Notes: a model not told the origin generated them from the sequence alone. DNA of 64,000 bases from Lyngbya sp. PCC 8106 (GCF_000169095.1 NZ_AAVU01000016.1:62001-126000), one strand, 5' to 3'; positions 18,026-28,513 are shown, counted from the stretch's first letter. Made by a program: numbers and translations.

Positions 18026-18664
18026 CTACTTATCCGGTTGAGGAGTCATCCGCAAGTAGGGTTTAACTTCAGTAAATCCTTTGGGAAACTTCTGTTTTAA
18101 TTCTTCAGGATCTTTGAGAGAAGGAACAATTACGCAATCTTCTCCATCTTTCCAGTCTGCGGGAGTTGCGACTTGATAGTTATCGGTTAATTGTAAAGAA
18201 TCAATCACCCGTAAAATTTCATCAAAGTTGCGTCCGGTACTCGGCGGATAGGTGAGAGTTAGACGGAGTTTTTTGTTAGCATCGACAATAAAAACGCTAC
18301 GAACTGTAACAGAGGCGTTAGCGTTGGGGTGAATCATGTCATAAATATCAGACACTTTGCGATCCGCATCCGCCAAAATCGGATAATTAATATTGGTGTT
18401 TTGCGTTTCGTTAATATCACCAATCCAGCCTTTGTGAGATTCGACATCATCAACACTCAGGGCGATAACTTTAACATTACGTTTGTCAAATTCAGGCTTG
18501 AGTTTAGCGACGGTACCGAGTTCAGTCGTACAAACGGGAGTATAGTCCGCCGGGTGAGAAAATAAAACAACCCAGCTATCACCCGCCCACTCATAAAAGT
18601 TGATATCACCTTCTGAGGAAGCTTGTGTAAAGTTGGGTACTGTATCTCCTAATCGCAGTGTCAT
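18026..18664 (-). CDS. 1-Cys peroxiredoxin (Prx6-type)
   Basis: A 212-residue peroxiredoxin. The peroxidatic Cys45 lies in HPADYTPVCTTELG, the motif of the Prx6/1-Cys class, and the long C-terminal extension (KDGEDCVIVPSL...LRMTPQPDK) is also typical. It reduces hydroperoxides. It lies 157 bases from cysK on the same strand, both in sulfur and redox metabolism, although co-transcription is not shown. Confidence 0.92.
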   Translation of the reverse strand: MTLRLGDTVPNFTQASSEGDINFYEWAGDSWVVLFSHPADYTPVCTTELGTVAKLKPEFDKRNVKVIALSVDDVESHKGWIGDINETQNTNINYPILADADRKVSDIYDMIHPNANASVTVRSVFIVDANKKLRLTLTYPPSTGRNFDEILRVIDSLQLTDNYQVATPADWKDGEDCVIVPSLKDPEELKQKFPKGFTEVKPYLRMTPQPDK

Positions 18665-18829
18665 AACTGATTTCCTGTGATTCTTGTAAGAAATATAACT
18701 ATGATGTCATAATACCCCGCTTTTCCGACCGGAATTTTGACGTTTTTAAATCTTCACATAATTTTAAGGTCTGAGGATGATTAAAATAAAGTATCCCGTT
18801 GTTAATACTCAATCGGTGAGAAGTCTATC

Positions 18830-19114
18830 GTGTTAAAAATACTCATTGCTTTAATTCACGCCATCCAGCCTTTTATCGTCCCGTTGTGTTTTGTCTGTGC
18901 ATGGGGATTAATGGTTCTGCTGGTTTGGAGTGTGGGGTCTGCGATCTTTGATACTATGCGCCGCGCCCAACGAATGCACCAAATTCCTTGTGCTGACTGT
19001 GCATACTTTACTAAAGATTATCATCTTAAATGCCCTGTACGACCGACAATTGCTTTATCGGAAGAAGCCATTGATTGTCCTGATTTTTGTTCGGTTGGGG
19101 GGAAAAACAGTTAA
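18830..19114 (+). CDS. Small membrane protein with Cys-rich tail
   Basis: A 94-residue protein starting at GTG 18830. One or two transmembrane helices occupy about residues 3-42. A cytosolic or lumenal tail follows with five cysteines arranged as CADCAYF, LKCPVRP and DCPDFC, a spacing that could bind a metal. I do not recognise the function. It lies convergent with mutS, 32 bases from its stop codon. Confidence 0.65.
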   Translation: MLKILIALIHAIQPFIVPLCFVCAWGLMVLLVWSVGSAIFDTMRRAQRMHQIPCADCAYFTKDYHLKCPVRPTIALSEEAIDCPDFCSVGGKNS

Positions 19115-19146
19115 CTGTTGACTTAGACAGTAAACGATTTTAAAAA

Positions 19147-21807
19147 TTAAAATTCTTCTTCGGTTTCAAAGATATCTAATTGTTCTATGGAGGCGGTTTG
19201 ACTTTTTTGTTTTTTGATGCCTTTTCTCAGTCCAATTGCTATTTTACTATGTTGTTCGATTTGACGCATAACTTGTCTCGCCCGTTGAATCACAACATCC
19301 GGTAAACCCGCTAGCCGTCCGGCTTCTATCCCATAGGATTTATCTGCACCTCCGGGTTGAACTTGATGTAAAAAGACAATTTTATCCGGTAACTCTTTGA
19401 CGGTGACTTGATAATTTGCTACATTTTCTAGGATAGATGCTAATTCGTTTAACTCGTGATAGTGGGTGGCAAAAATAGTCTTTGCTTGGATTTCTGCTGC
19501 TAAATATTCTGCTACCGACCAAGCAATTGAAAGCCCGTCAAAGGTTGCTGTTCCCCGACCAATTTCATCGAGAAGAACTAAGGATTTTTCAGTCGCATGA
19601 TTGAGAATATTTGCCGTTTCATTCATCTCGACCATAAAGGTTGATTGACCTGTGGCTAAGTCATCCACTGCCCCAACTCGGGTAAAAATGCGATCGCAAA
19701 GACTCAATTGGGCGGAACTTGCGGGAATAAAACTTCCCATTTGTGCCATCAGTTGAATTAAGCCAATTTGTCGCAAATAACAACTTTTTCCACTGGCATT
19801 CGGCCCGGTTAAAATAATTAAATCAGGATAAGAATAAGGGGTTAGTTCTTCATCTTCTTTATCCGGTATTCGACTGCCTAACTGCGCGGTATTCGGCACA
19901 AAAAATCCCGGCGGAAGTAACTTTTCTACAACGGGATGTCGCCCATCAATAATTTTCAATTCTCGCCCTTCGATCATTTCAGGACAACAGTAAGATTGAC
20001 GAATTGCCACGTCTGCTAACCCACAAAGTACATCAATTGCAGCCACCGCTTTAGACACATTGCGAATAGTATCGGTATATTCAGCAACTTCTGAACGCAG
20101 TCGAACAAAGATATCATATTCGGTTTGGTTTAAATCTTCTTTAGCAGTTAAAATTCTAACTTCCCGTTCTTTTAATTCTGGTGTAATATACCGTTCTTCA
20201 TTGGTTAATGTTTGTTTGCGAATATAATCATCAGGGGCGAGTTCTGCTTTGCCTCGACTAATACTGATATAATATCCAAAGGTTTTATTAAATCCAACTT
20301 TTAAGGTAGGAATTCCGGTGCGTTCTCGTTCTTGGACTTCTAAATTAGCAATCCATTGTTGATCTTCTACCGCCAGACTTCGCATTTCATCGAGGTTGGC
20401 ATCAACTTCTGGACGAATTAGTTCGCCTTCTTTGACGGAAATCGGAGGAGATTCAACTAAAGAATGAGTAATTTTTTCGGCGACTTTTTCTAAGGATTGA
20501 GGAAGATTTTGTAAGGCTTTTAGATAGGGAGATTTTCCCTGTTCGGCGACAGTTGCCAGTTGGGGTAACTTGGCTAAAGAATCGGCTAAAGAGACTAAAT
20601 CTTTGGCATTTGCGGTACTATTTCCCACTCGTCCGGTCAACCGTTCCAGGTCATAGATTTGTCGGAGAATCTGTTGAATATCTTGTCGCAGTTCGTGGTT
20701 ATTGACAAACTCTTGAATGGTATCATGGCGTGCGCGAATGCCTTTGAGATCGAGTAAAGGTTGTAATAACCAACGCCGTAACGCCCGACTTCCCATGGGT
20801 GTGCTAGTTTTGTCTAACGCCCATAATAATGAACCATACAACGTATTATCTCGAACGGTTGTGGTGATTTCTAAGTTGCGGCGACTTTGATGATCGAGGA
20901 CTAAATAATCACTGAGGGTATAAGTTCGAGGACGTTGGAGAGGGGTAATATGATCTTTTTGAGTATCTTCTAAATATTCTAATAACCCACCTACTGTCCG
21001 CACACTTAGGGGTAGATGTTCACAGCCAATACCTTCGAGAGATGTGAGTTGAAATTGTTGTAAAATTCGAGGTTTGGCTTCACCCAAAGAAAAGGGCTTT
21101 TGCGATCGCAATGAATAACAAAAACAACGAGGTAAACAGTCCGGCAATTCCTGATCATTTTCTCCTGGTTTCAGCATCTTACTGATATCAGGGACATTCA
21201 CCGGAAACAAAATTTCAGACGGTTGTAACCGCATTAACTCTTGGGTGAGGTGTTCTAAATTTTCTGACTGAGTGGTGAGAAATTCTCCAGTTGAAATATC
21301 AGCATAAGCTAACCCCCAATGTTGACCTGCGATCACAATTGCCGCTAAATAATTATTTTGGCGACCTTTGAGCATATTATCATCAGTCAGAGTTCCAGGC
21401 GTTAGAACACGGGTGACTTCTCGCCGAACCTGTCGTTTTTCTTTGGCGGCGATGGCTGCATCTTCAACTTGATCACAAATTACAACCGCATAGCCTTTTT
21501 CTAACAGGGTACTGCTGTAGCGATAAACGTGTTCGTGGGGAACTCCTGTCATCGGAACTCGCCCAATTTCTTTTCCGGCGGCTTTGGTGGTTTGGATGAG
21601 TTCGAGTTCACGGGCGATAGTGACGGCATCTTGAAAAAAGCACTCAAAGAAGTCGCCCACCCGAAAAAAGAGTAACGCATGGGGATATTGTCCTTTTACC
21701 TCGATGTATCGCTGCATCATTTCCGACAGTTTGCTGGGATCGAGTTGTCGGTAGTCAGCGTTGGGGTATTCTTCGGGTTGAGTAGATGCAGGGGTGGAAT
21801 CAGTCAT
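19147..21807 (-). CDS. mutS: DNA mismatch repair protein MutS
   Basis: A full-length MutS of 886 residues. The mismatch-reading Phe-x-Glu is in FFRVGDFFECFF near residue 50. The ATPase domain has the P-loop LTGPNASGKSCYLRQIGL, the Walker B region LVLLDEIGRGTATFDGLSIAW and the H-loop FATHYHEL. It recognises base mismatches and recruits the downstream repair proteins. It starts at ATG 21805-21807 and no mutL is present in the window. Confidence 0.97.
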   Translation of the reverse strand: MTDSTPASTQPEEYPNADYRQLDPSKLSEMMQRYIEVKGQYPHALLFFRVGDFFECFFQDAVTIARELELIQTTKAAGKEIGRVPMTGVPHEHVYRYSSTLLEKGYAVVICDQVEDAAIAAKEKRQVRREVTRVLTPGTLTDDNMLKGRQNNYLAAIVIAGQHWGLAYADISTGEFLTTQSENLEHLTQELMRLQPSEILFPVNVPDISKMLKPGENDQELPDCLPRCFCYSLRSQKPFSLGEAKPRILQQFQLTSLEGIGCEHLPLSVRTVGGLLEYLEDTQKDHITPLQRPRTYTLSDYLVLDHQSRRNLEITTTVRDNTLYGSLLWALDKTSTPMGSRALRRWLLQPLLDLKGIRARHDTIQEFVNNHELRQDIQQILRQIYDLERLTGRVGNSTANAKDLVSLADSLAKLPQLATVAEQGKSPYLKALQNLPQSLEKVAEKITHSLVESPPISVKEGELIRPEVDANLDEMRSLAVEDQQWIANLEVQERERTGIPTLKVGFNKTFGYYISISRGKAELAPDDYIRKQTLTNEERYITPELKEREVRILTAKEDLNQTEYDIFVRLRSEVAEYTDTIRNVSKAVAAIDVLCGLADVAIRQSYCCPEMIEGRELKIIDGRHPVVEKLLPPGFFVPNTAQLGSRIPDKEDEELTPYSYPDLIILTGPNASGKSCYLRQIGLIQLMAQMGSFIPASSAQLSLCDRIFTRVGAVDDLATGQSTFMVEMNETANILNHATEKSLVLLDEIGRGTATFDGLSIAWSVAEYLAAEIQAKTIFATHYHELNELASILENVANYQVTVKELPDKIVFLHQVQPGGADKSYGIEAGRLAGLPDVVIQRARQVMRQIEQHSKIAIGLRKGIKKQKSQTASIEQLDIFETEEEF

Positions 21808-22606
21808 AGCAGGTTTAAGACTTTTAGCAGGACGCTACCCTTATTAACTTTACCGCGATTGTGACCCCACAAGTTCAGAAGTCGTGAGGTCAGAAGTTGT
21901 AAACTACCCAACGCCAGTGAGGGTATAAACCCATCAGGGGTTAAAGCACTCTTGACGACTGATAGTATTGACTGAAAAGTTTTTTAATTTTAGCATTACC
22001 TCGATTTAACTCTCTTCTGTTAGACAGATGAAGCATTTAGGAGGTTTTTTAAAGATTCTGTAAAGGTGGACGGAGAATTGTAGACATTTGATAAAGTATA
22101 TGGCAATCTTTATATAGCTGTGAAAGTTAAGTGAAACCTGGGATCTTCTCAGGTCGTGATTAGGCTAGGCAAATTTAGAGTTGGTCTGTTTGGTATTGTT
22201 AGTTTAAACTAATTTTTGGCCACCGTCTTTTAGGTGAAATAAAGACAGGGGTAAAATAAATTTGAGCATTGTACATTAATCAAACGTTTTTGAATTTGAT
22301 ATTCATTAATACTTTGAGATAAAAACCAGTCACTTCCATCGGAAAATCGGATAATGTCGAGACTCCAGCGACTTAAAACTCTTAAGTTGGAGGGATAAAA
22401 CTGGCTGTTAGAAGCTTTCAGTCTCGATTTTCGGCGGAATTTCGATGACTTAGTTTTGTTTTTGTGAGTTTAGAAATAGGTTACTCCACATCTGTTATTG
22501 ATTAACTTTTTTAACAAAGTGTGATGAGTATCGAATTTTTAACCCGATTTTTCAGAAATGTTGAATAGTTGACATTAGATTCGGAGTAGAACTCCCCTGA
22601 AAACGA
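21808..22606. other. Long 5' region of the exporter gene
   Basis: About 800 bases without a convincing gene. It contains a possible structured segment (22340-22430, listed separately) and a short repeat, CAGAAGTCGTGAGGT near 21887, that recurs inverted near 12,345. The length suggests a long leader or several promoters for the exporter at 22607. Confidence 0.5.
22357..22427 (+). other. Candidate structured RNA / leader element
   Basis: TCGAGACT (22357-22364) is the exact inverse of AGTCTCGA (22420-22427). Inside, CTCCA-GCG-ACTTAA pairs with TTAAGT-TGGAG (22363-22392) around a 5-base loop. The two pairings partly compete, which could permit two conformers. No known riboswitch family is recognised. 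Confidence 0.3.
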
Positions 22607-25600
22607 ATGAGCGAATCAAATTCTCAGTTTCGGCATTCAGCTCAGACAATGAGCCGAAAAAGGAGTGCATCAGAGAGCATCTCTGCCTTTGAACAACTTC
22701 TCACCGTTCTCAACATTGAGAGTAGTCTGGCGGTGAATCTTAGTCAGGAAGCAGAGGTTTATAGCTATGAGCTAGGAGACGAGATTGCGATTGCAGCGAG
22801 CAGCTTTGCTCCGAATGTATATGATTATCAACTCAATCAATCTACAAATTCTGTTCAGGGCGAACATCAAGAGGGAATTTATCTCATTTGTCAAGGTCAT
22901 GTCAGACTGTTAGCGTCTGACCCCACCAAAGACCGAGACGTTTCGGTTTCCCGCCTAGAAGCCGGAGAACTATTTGGAGGTGATCGCCATCTGTTCACCC
23001 TTGAACCCTTACCCTATCAAGCGATCGCAGCCAGTCCGGTTATCGTTGCTCATCTGACTCTCAAAACCCTGCAAACTTGGCTGGAACGGTTTCCTCAATG
23101 GCGCGAGGAACTACAAACGACAACGAACGAACGTCAACGTTTGATTTTCTTCAAAACTCAAACCGAATTACGAAGATTAACCAGTTCTCAACTGCGACAA
23201 CTCTTACCCGAGATCAGCGAACGTCAAATTCAGCCCCAAACCCCTCTAAAAACTGCAACACCTGCTTCAAAAGGGCGCTACTGGTTGTATCAAGGTGAAA
23301 TTGGCGGAACAGAATCGATTCCGCAACCGGGACAAAGTTGGGGTTATCCCGATACCACGCCCCCCGCTTGGGTTGCCAAAACGCCTCTGATTGTTTATCA
23401 CCTTTCCACCGAACATTGGCAAAATATTTCCCAAAACCCGACAACCGGCTCGAAACCAGTCTCTCGTCCCTCAATCTCCGTTCAACCCTCCGCCAAAAAA
23501 GCGACACCGACCCTTACCGTTGTTCCCCCAACGAATACGAACGATGTCGAACTCGAACTTCCCAAGCCTCGAAAACGTAGACGAGGACGGGGACTTTGGC
23601 GGCGTTATCCCTGCGTCGAACAGCAAAGTTCCTCCGACTGTGGGGCAGCTTGTCTGGCAACAATTGGACAATATTGGGGTAAAACCTGGAGTCTGAACCG
23701 CTTACGAAACCTAGCCGGGGTCGGACGTTCGGGAGCCTCATTAAAAGGATTAGCACGAGCCGGGGAAAGTTTAGGATTTCAAGTTCGACCTGTACGAGCC
23801 AGTTTGGGACGGCTAGAAGACCAAAAACATCCCTGGATAGCCCATTGGCAAGGCGATCATTATGTCGTGGTGTGTTGGGTAAAACGGCGCAAAGTGTTGA
23901 TTGCTGACCCCGCCCAAGGAAAACGGGAGTTATCTCGTCAAGAATTTCTCGCCGGATGGACAGGTTATGCGTTGTTGGTTGACCCCACAGAACGACTCGA
24001 ACAAGTCGAGAACGAAAAACGGTCTTTAGGTCGATTTATGGGGGTGTTGTGGCCCTATAAAACGTTGGGGCTGCAAATCATTCTAATTTCGATCTTGATC
24101 CAAATGTTTGCGCTGGTTTCGCCTCTGATTACTCAAATTATTATGGATCGGGTCGTTGTCAACAAAAGCCTCACCAGTTTACACGTTTTTGCTTTGGGTG
24201 CTTTGCTGTTTGGGGTGTGGAGTTTGGGATTATCTTCGATTCGACAGTATTTGTTGAGTTATCTCTCAAACCGCCTAGATTTAACTCTCATTAGCGGTTT
24301 TATTCAACACACCCTCAAACTTCCCCTCAAGTTTTTTGAGTCTCGGCGAGTCGGTGATATTATTACCCGAGTTCAAGAAAACCAAAAAATTCAACGATTT
24401 CTAATTGGTCAAATTCTGCTGGCGTGGCTGAATTTTGTCACGGGGTTTGTCTATTTGGGATTGATGCTGTACTATAACTGGCAGCTAACAGTCTTGATTT
24501 TGGGTTTGATTCCACCGATTCTGTTGTTAACTTTGGGTTCAACGCCCTTTCTCCGCAAAGTTTCTCGTCAAGTTTTTAATGCGTCGGCCGATCAAAATTC
24601 TACCCTTGTGGAGATGATGACGGGAGTTTCTACGGTGAAAGCAGTCGCGGCTGAACAGGAGTTACGCTGGCGCTGGGAAGATCGCCTGACTGAACAACTG
24701 AATATGCGGTTTAAAGCCCAGAAATTGGCGATTAATTTGGGGTTTGTCAGTGGGTTAATTAATTCGATTGGTGGCACAGCGGTACTCTGGTTTGGGGCAA
24801 TGTTGGTGATTCAAGATCAATTAACCATTGGTCAATTTATGGCGTTTAACATGATGCAGGGTCGTGTGATTTCGCCCGTGATTGCCTTGGCTGGTTTGTG
24901 GGATGAACTGCAAGAAGTGTTGATCTCCGTTGAACGTCTCAATGATGTTTTTGACACTGAACCGGAGGAAAGCCCACAAAAACCGTTACTTGTTCTTCCG
25001 CCTCTACAAGGTCAAATTAAGTTTGATCAGGTGACATTTCGCTATGGGGAAGATGAAGATAACACCTTAGAAAATCTTTCCTTTGAGATTCAACCCGGTC
25101 AAACTCTGGCAATTGTGGGTCGAAGTGGTTCGGGTAAAAGTACGTTGGTGAAGCTATTACAGGCTTTGTATCATCCTCGCAGTGGTCGTGTCTGGATCGA
25201 TGGACATGATTTGCGTCATGTGTCTAGCCAGTCTTTGCGAACTCAGATGGGGGTTGTGCCGCAGGAATGTTATCTGTTTTCGGGGACGATCTTAGAAAAT
25301 ATTACGATTTATCGAGGAGAATATACGCTCGAACAGGTGGTTGAAGTCGCCAAATTAGCAGAAGCCCATAGCTTTATTCAAACGTTACCTTTGGGGTACA
25401 ACACGAAAGTCGGAGAACGGGGTTCCAGTTTGTCGGGAGGTCAACGTCAACGCATTGCGATCGCCCGGGCGTTACTTGGAAATCCTCGACTTTTAGTATT
25501 AGATGAAGCGACGAGTTCTTTGGATACCGAAAGTGAACGGCGCTTTCAACGAAATTTAGAACAGATGAGTCGCGATCGCACCACGATTATTATTGCCCAT

Positions 25601-25738
25601 CGTCTCTCAACTGTTCGGAATGCAGATCAAATTTTAGTGCTAGATCGAGGGGTGTTGGTAGAACAGGGAAATCATCAGCAATTGATGGAGACTCAAGGGC
25701 TTTATTATCATCTTGCCCAACAACAACTTAATCTTTAA
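22607..25738 (+). CDS. HetC-like peptidase-containing ABC exporter (CNB-like, C39, ABC)
   Basis: A 1043-residue protein that combines three modules. Residues ~20-200 resemble a cyclic-nucleotide-binding domain (GIYLICQGHVRLLAS, LEAGELFGGDRHLF). A C39 peptidase follows with Cys345 (SSSDCGAAC), His418 (GDHYVVV) and Asp434 (ADPAQG). The export ABC region has six helices, P-loop VGRSGSGKST near residue 838, signature LSGGQRQR and Walker B LLVLDEATSSLD. The C39 triad is complete, so it should cleave double-glycine leaders and export the cores. Size and domain order match Anabaena HetC. The precursors at 29105 and 29557 are its likely substrates. Confidence 0.9.
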   Translation: MSESNSQFRHSAQTMSRKRSASESISAFEQLLTVLNIESSLAVNLSQEAEVYSYELGDEIAIAASSFAPNVYDYQLNQSTNSVQGEHQEGIYLICQGHVRLLASDPTKDRDVSVSRLEAGELFGGDRHLFTLEPLPYQAIAASPVIVAHLTLKTLQTWLERFPQWREELQTTTNERQRLIFFKTQTELRRLTSSQLRQLLPEISERQIQPQTPLKTATPASKGRYWLYQGEIGGTESIPQPGQSWGYPDTTPPAWVAKTPLIVYHLSTEHWQNISQNPTTGSKPVSRPSISVQPSAKKATPTLTVVPPTNTNDVELELPKPRKRRRGRGLWRRYPCVEQQSSSDCGAACLATIGQYWGKTWSLNRLRNLAGVGRSGASLKGLARAGESLGFQVRPVRASLGRLEDQKHPWIAHWQGDHYVVVCWVKRRKVLIADPAQGKRELSRQEFLAGWTGYALLVDPTERLEQVENEKRSLGRFMGVLWPYKTLGLQIILISILIQMFALVSPLITQIIMDRVVVNKSLTSLHVFALGALLFGVWSLGLSSIRQYLLSYLSNRLDLTLISGFIQHTLKLPLKFFESRRVGDIITRVQENQKIQRFLIGQILLAWLNFVTGFVYLGLMLYYNWQLTVLILGLIPPILLLTLGSTPFLRKVSRQVFNASADQNSTLVEMMTGVSTVKAVAAEQELRWRWEDRLTEQLNMRFKAQKLAINLGFVSGLINSIGGTAVLWFGAMLVIQDQLTIGQFMAFNMMQGRVISPVIALAGLWDELQEVLISVERLNDVFDTEPEESPQKPLLVLPPLQGQIKFDQVTFRYGEDEDNTLENLSFEIQPGQTLAIVGRSGSGKSTLVKLLQALYHPRSGRVWIDGHDLRHVSSQSLRTQMGVVPQECYLFSGTILENITIYRGEYTLEQVVEVAKLAEAHSFIQTLPLGYNTKVGERGSSLSGGQRQRIAIARALLGNPRLLVLDEATSSLDTESERRFQRNLEQMSRDRTTIIIAHRLSTVRNADQILVLDRGVLVEQGNHQQLMETQGLYYHLAQQQLNL

Positions 25739-26406
25739 TCTCTGTTAATGATTTGATGAAATCCAATCTAGATCAGAGATCTGTGACTGAGTACCATTCA
25801 ATCTTTGAATGTTATTTAGAATCGGATATCGCAATGTTACCTGATTTGTAAAAAAGTAATCGAGATCACCCCCCAATTTTGGGGGCAAAGTACAAATGAT
25901 TTCTGATTGCTTTTTTCTCAGGTTCAGATCAAACAACAATCTCTTCAGGGGAGGCATTCCCGATTCAAGTAGCGCTGCTATATCCCCAACAAATCAGAGT
26001 GACTTGAGTTTATAAAAAAATTAAAGTTTTATTAAAATTCCAGCCGATGATCAATTCAAACTCCAAATCAAACAAATTAGACAATTTATAGAGTTAATAA
26101 GACTTAGAATGAAATTATTTAAAAAATCAAAAAAACTGCCAATTTGGCAAAATATGATCAGGACTTAAGTTAAAATACTAACAACTTTAAGTTTCTGCCC
26201 GCCTAACGATCACATTTCACAGCTAAGTTGAGGCATATCAGAAATAAAAGTTACCCAAAAACTACCCTTTAAAAAAATTCTTTTATGCTTTGATCTGACT
26301 CTAGTTAGAGTGAATTCTCAGACAAGATTGATCTCATCTTGATTTGTGAGTGATCTTCCTAATTCGCCCTGACTCTTAACCCAACGTTGTTACAACATTT
26401 AAAGCG
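25739..26406. other. Intergenic region between exporter and adaptor
   Basis: No gene is seen in these 668 bases. CCCCC-AATTTT-GGGGG at 25870-25885 is a small hairpin 130 bases past the exporter stop, possibly a weak terminator. A 13-bp palindrome at 26137-26149 is listed as a regulatory site. Confidence 0.55.
26137..26149. promoter_or_regulatory. Palindromic operator candidate, copy 1
   Basis: TGCCAATTTGGCA, preceded by AAAAAC and followed by A. Two further copies with the same arms and the same AAAAC flank lie at 28692 and 29000. It is 258 bases upstream of the adaptor gene. Confidence 0.5.
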
Positions 26407-28083
26407 ATGAGCTTCCACATCCTACCTCACCTCCGAACAAAACAAACTCGAGAATCAGATTCTCATTCGGAGGAGAAACAGAATTATTTGTATGATTTAA
26501 ACTTCTCCCAAGAAAACATCGAAGAAGCCCACTCTATCCAAGGTGGAGTTACCACTTCTCTCCCTCTATCCTCACCCGTTTCTAATACTGCTTATCCGCT
26601 CACTCCCCAAGATAAAGATACAGAAAAAAGAGCTTCTCATTCAGGAAATTGGTCAATTGCTTTACAGTCAGTTTTAGATCAACCGCCCGCCTCATTTCCG
26701 ATGCAACTGTTTTGGGGTGGCGTAGTATTTTGTATCGCCTTTGCAACTTGGGCGCATTTGGGGACTGTTGATGAAGTCGGTCATGCGCGAGGTGAATTAA
26801 TTCCCCAAGGAAATGTTTACAAAGTTAATCCCGTGGAAATGGGAAAAATTGCCACTTTAGCTGTTAAAGAAGGGGATACAGTAAAAGCAGGTCAAGTCAT
26901 TGCAGAATTGGATAGTCAATTGGCTTTAGCAGAAATCGAACGACTGCAACAACAACTTAATTCCTTGCAAATTGAACAAACTCAAAAACAAGGACTTTTA
27001 GAAAGAACCCATTTAGAAAAGGAAAGTCGTAGTGCAATCTCAGCCGCTCAAATTCAAACCCATGAAGCGGAAATAGAACGGGTAAAAACACAAATACGCG
27101 GAACAGAACGGGTACTCAGTCAACTCCAATTACAAGCAGAAAGCGCTCAAGCCAGAGTAGAGAATATACAACCCTTACCCACCCAAGCGGATGAACTTTT
27201 AGAAAAACTTTATGTAGATCAAGCAGCATCAGTTGAACGGGTTGAACGACTCAAACCGTTAGTGGAAGAAGGGGCAATTTCTCAGGAGTTATTGTTTCAG
27301 GCTGAACAGTCTTTACGGGATCGCGAACGGGCTATTGTTCAGGCTCAATTATCGGAGAAAAATAGTACCAAAGAACAGGTATTTCAAGCTCAACAAATGT
27401 TACGAGAGCGTCAACAGATGATCACTCAAAATGAAGGTGAATTGCAACAACTTCAAGCTGAAGTCAATCGTCTTTATGTTGAACTCAAACAAAAACAATC
27501 AGAAGCCGAAGCAATTGAGATAGAAGCCGATCAGAAAACTCAGCAAATTCAGCTAGAAATTATGCAGCTTCAAGCTCAAATGAAAGAAACTAAAAGCTTG
27601 TTGATGGCAGCAAAAATGAAGCGAGAGGAGCGATTTATTTATGCTCCGGTTGATGGCTATATTTCGACTTTGAATGTTAGCAATGAGGGAGAAGTTGTAC
27701 AACCTGGACAAAATATTGCTGAAATTTTGCCGAAAAATACTCCGTTAGTTTTATCAGCAAGTCTACCCAATCAAGAAGCAGGTTTTATTAAGGTTGGGAT
27801 GCCTGTTAAGATGAAGTTTGATGCTTATCCTTATCAAGATTATGGGGTAATAGAAGGAACTGTTACTTCGATTTCTCCTGATACAAAATCTGAAGAAAAC
27901 CAACCACCTGTCTATCAGCTTGAAGTTGAGTTAGAACAGGATTCAATTCTAGAAAATCAAGAAGAAATTAAATTTAAACCGGGACAAACTGCAAGTGCAG
28001 ATATTATCATTCGTCAGCGTCGGGTTGCTGATGTGATACTTGAACCGTTGCAGAAGTTTCAGGCCACTGGTTTAGAGCTTTAA
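26407..28083 (+). CDS. HlyD-family periplasmic adaptor
   Basis: A 558-residue membrane-fusion protein. A long N-terminal cytosolic arm of ~95 residues is followed by one transmembrane helix (FWGGVVFCIAFATWAHLG). The first biotinyl-lipoyl half is KVNPVEMGKIATLAVKEGDT, then a long coiled coil with many E/Q/L heptads (~residues 175-400), and the second half (RFIYAPVDGYISTLNV). It would join the exporter at 22607 to an outer-membrane channel. No TolC-like gene is in the window. Confidence 0.9.
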   Translation: MSFHILPHLRTKQTRESDSHSEEKQNYLYDLNFSQENIEEAHSIQGGVTTSLPLSSPVSNTAYPLTPQDKDTEKRASHSGNWSIALQSVLDQPPASFPMQLFWGGVVFCIAFATWAHLGTVDEVGHARGELIPQGNVYKVNPVEMGKIATLAVKEGDTVKAGQVIAELDSQLALAEIERLQQQLNSLQIEQTQKQGLLERTHLEKESRSAISAAQIQTHEAEIERVKTQIRGTERVLSQLQLQAESAQARVENIQPLPTQADELLEKLYVDQAASVERVERLKPLVEEGAISQELLFQAEQSLRDRERAIVQAQLSEKNSTKEQVFQAQQMLRERQQMITQNEGELQQLQAEVNRLYVELKQKQSEAEAIEIEADQKTQQIQLEIMQLQAQMKETKSLLMAAKMKREERFIYAPVDGYISTLNVSNEGEVVQPGQNIAEILPKNTPLVLSASLPNQEAGFIKVGMPVKMKFDAYPYQDYGVIEGTVTSISPDTKSEENQPPVYQLEVELEQDSILENQEEIKFKPGQTASADIIIRQRRVADVILEPLQKFQATGLEL

Positions 28084-28156
28084 AACGGAAATTACTTCAA
28101 TGTAATCAAAGATAAGAAGACTAATTTTAAGTTCAATTCATCTGGGAAGCATTCAC

Positions 28157-28419
28157 ATGAACTATTCTAATACTTCTTCTAAAACTCAAAGAGATAAAGC
28201 CATGAGTGAAGAACGAATTTAATCAAGTAATTGAAGCAATATTAGCTGGAAAATATTCCTGGGCTTGTGTTTTGATTCTTCAGATTTGCAGGTTATAACC
28301 CTTTGCATTATATTCCCTACCGCACTTACAATCGGTTAACCAGAGATAATAATCAATGCGAAAAAAACAATAAAAATTCTTCAGGTAAATGCGATCGCAC
28401 TCGACAAAAGGTTTCTTGA
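28157..28419 (+). pseudogene. hetP-like gene with two +1 frame breaks
   Basis: The ATG at 28157 reads MNYSNTSSKTQRDKAMSEE, then one extra base shifts to EFNQVIEAILAGKYSWACVL, and a second extra base near 28281 shifts to RFAGYNPLHYIPYRTYNRLT. The joined frame ends at TGA 28417-28419 after a hydrophilic tail. The core KYSWACVLIL/RFAGYNPLHYIPYR is the signature of the HetP family. In Anabaena, hetP lies beside hetC, the same neighbourhood as here. Both breaks are single-base gains. It is either decayed or affected by sequencing errors. Confidence 0.75.
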
Positions 28420-28484
28420 GGTTACTGCATTTTTATCAACTTTAACATCTTTTTCATCACAAAGATGAATATAAATCTATTTTT

Positions 28485-28513
28485 AACCCCCTAGTCTTTG
28501 GGGTTATTTTTTT
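28485..28513 (+). terminator. Rho-independent terminator after the hetP-like remnant
   Basis: AACCCC (28485-28490) pairs with GGGGTT (28500-28505) around loop CTAGTCTTT, followed by A and a run of seven T. Confidence 0.75.
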
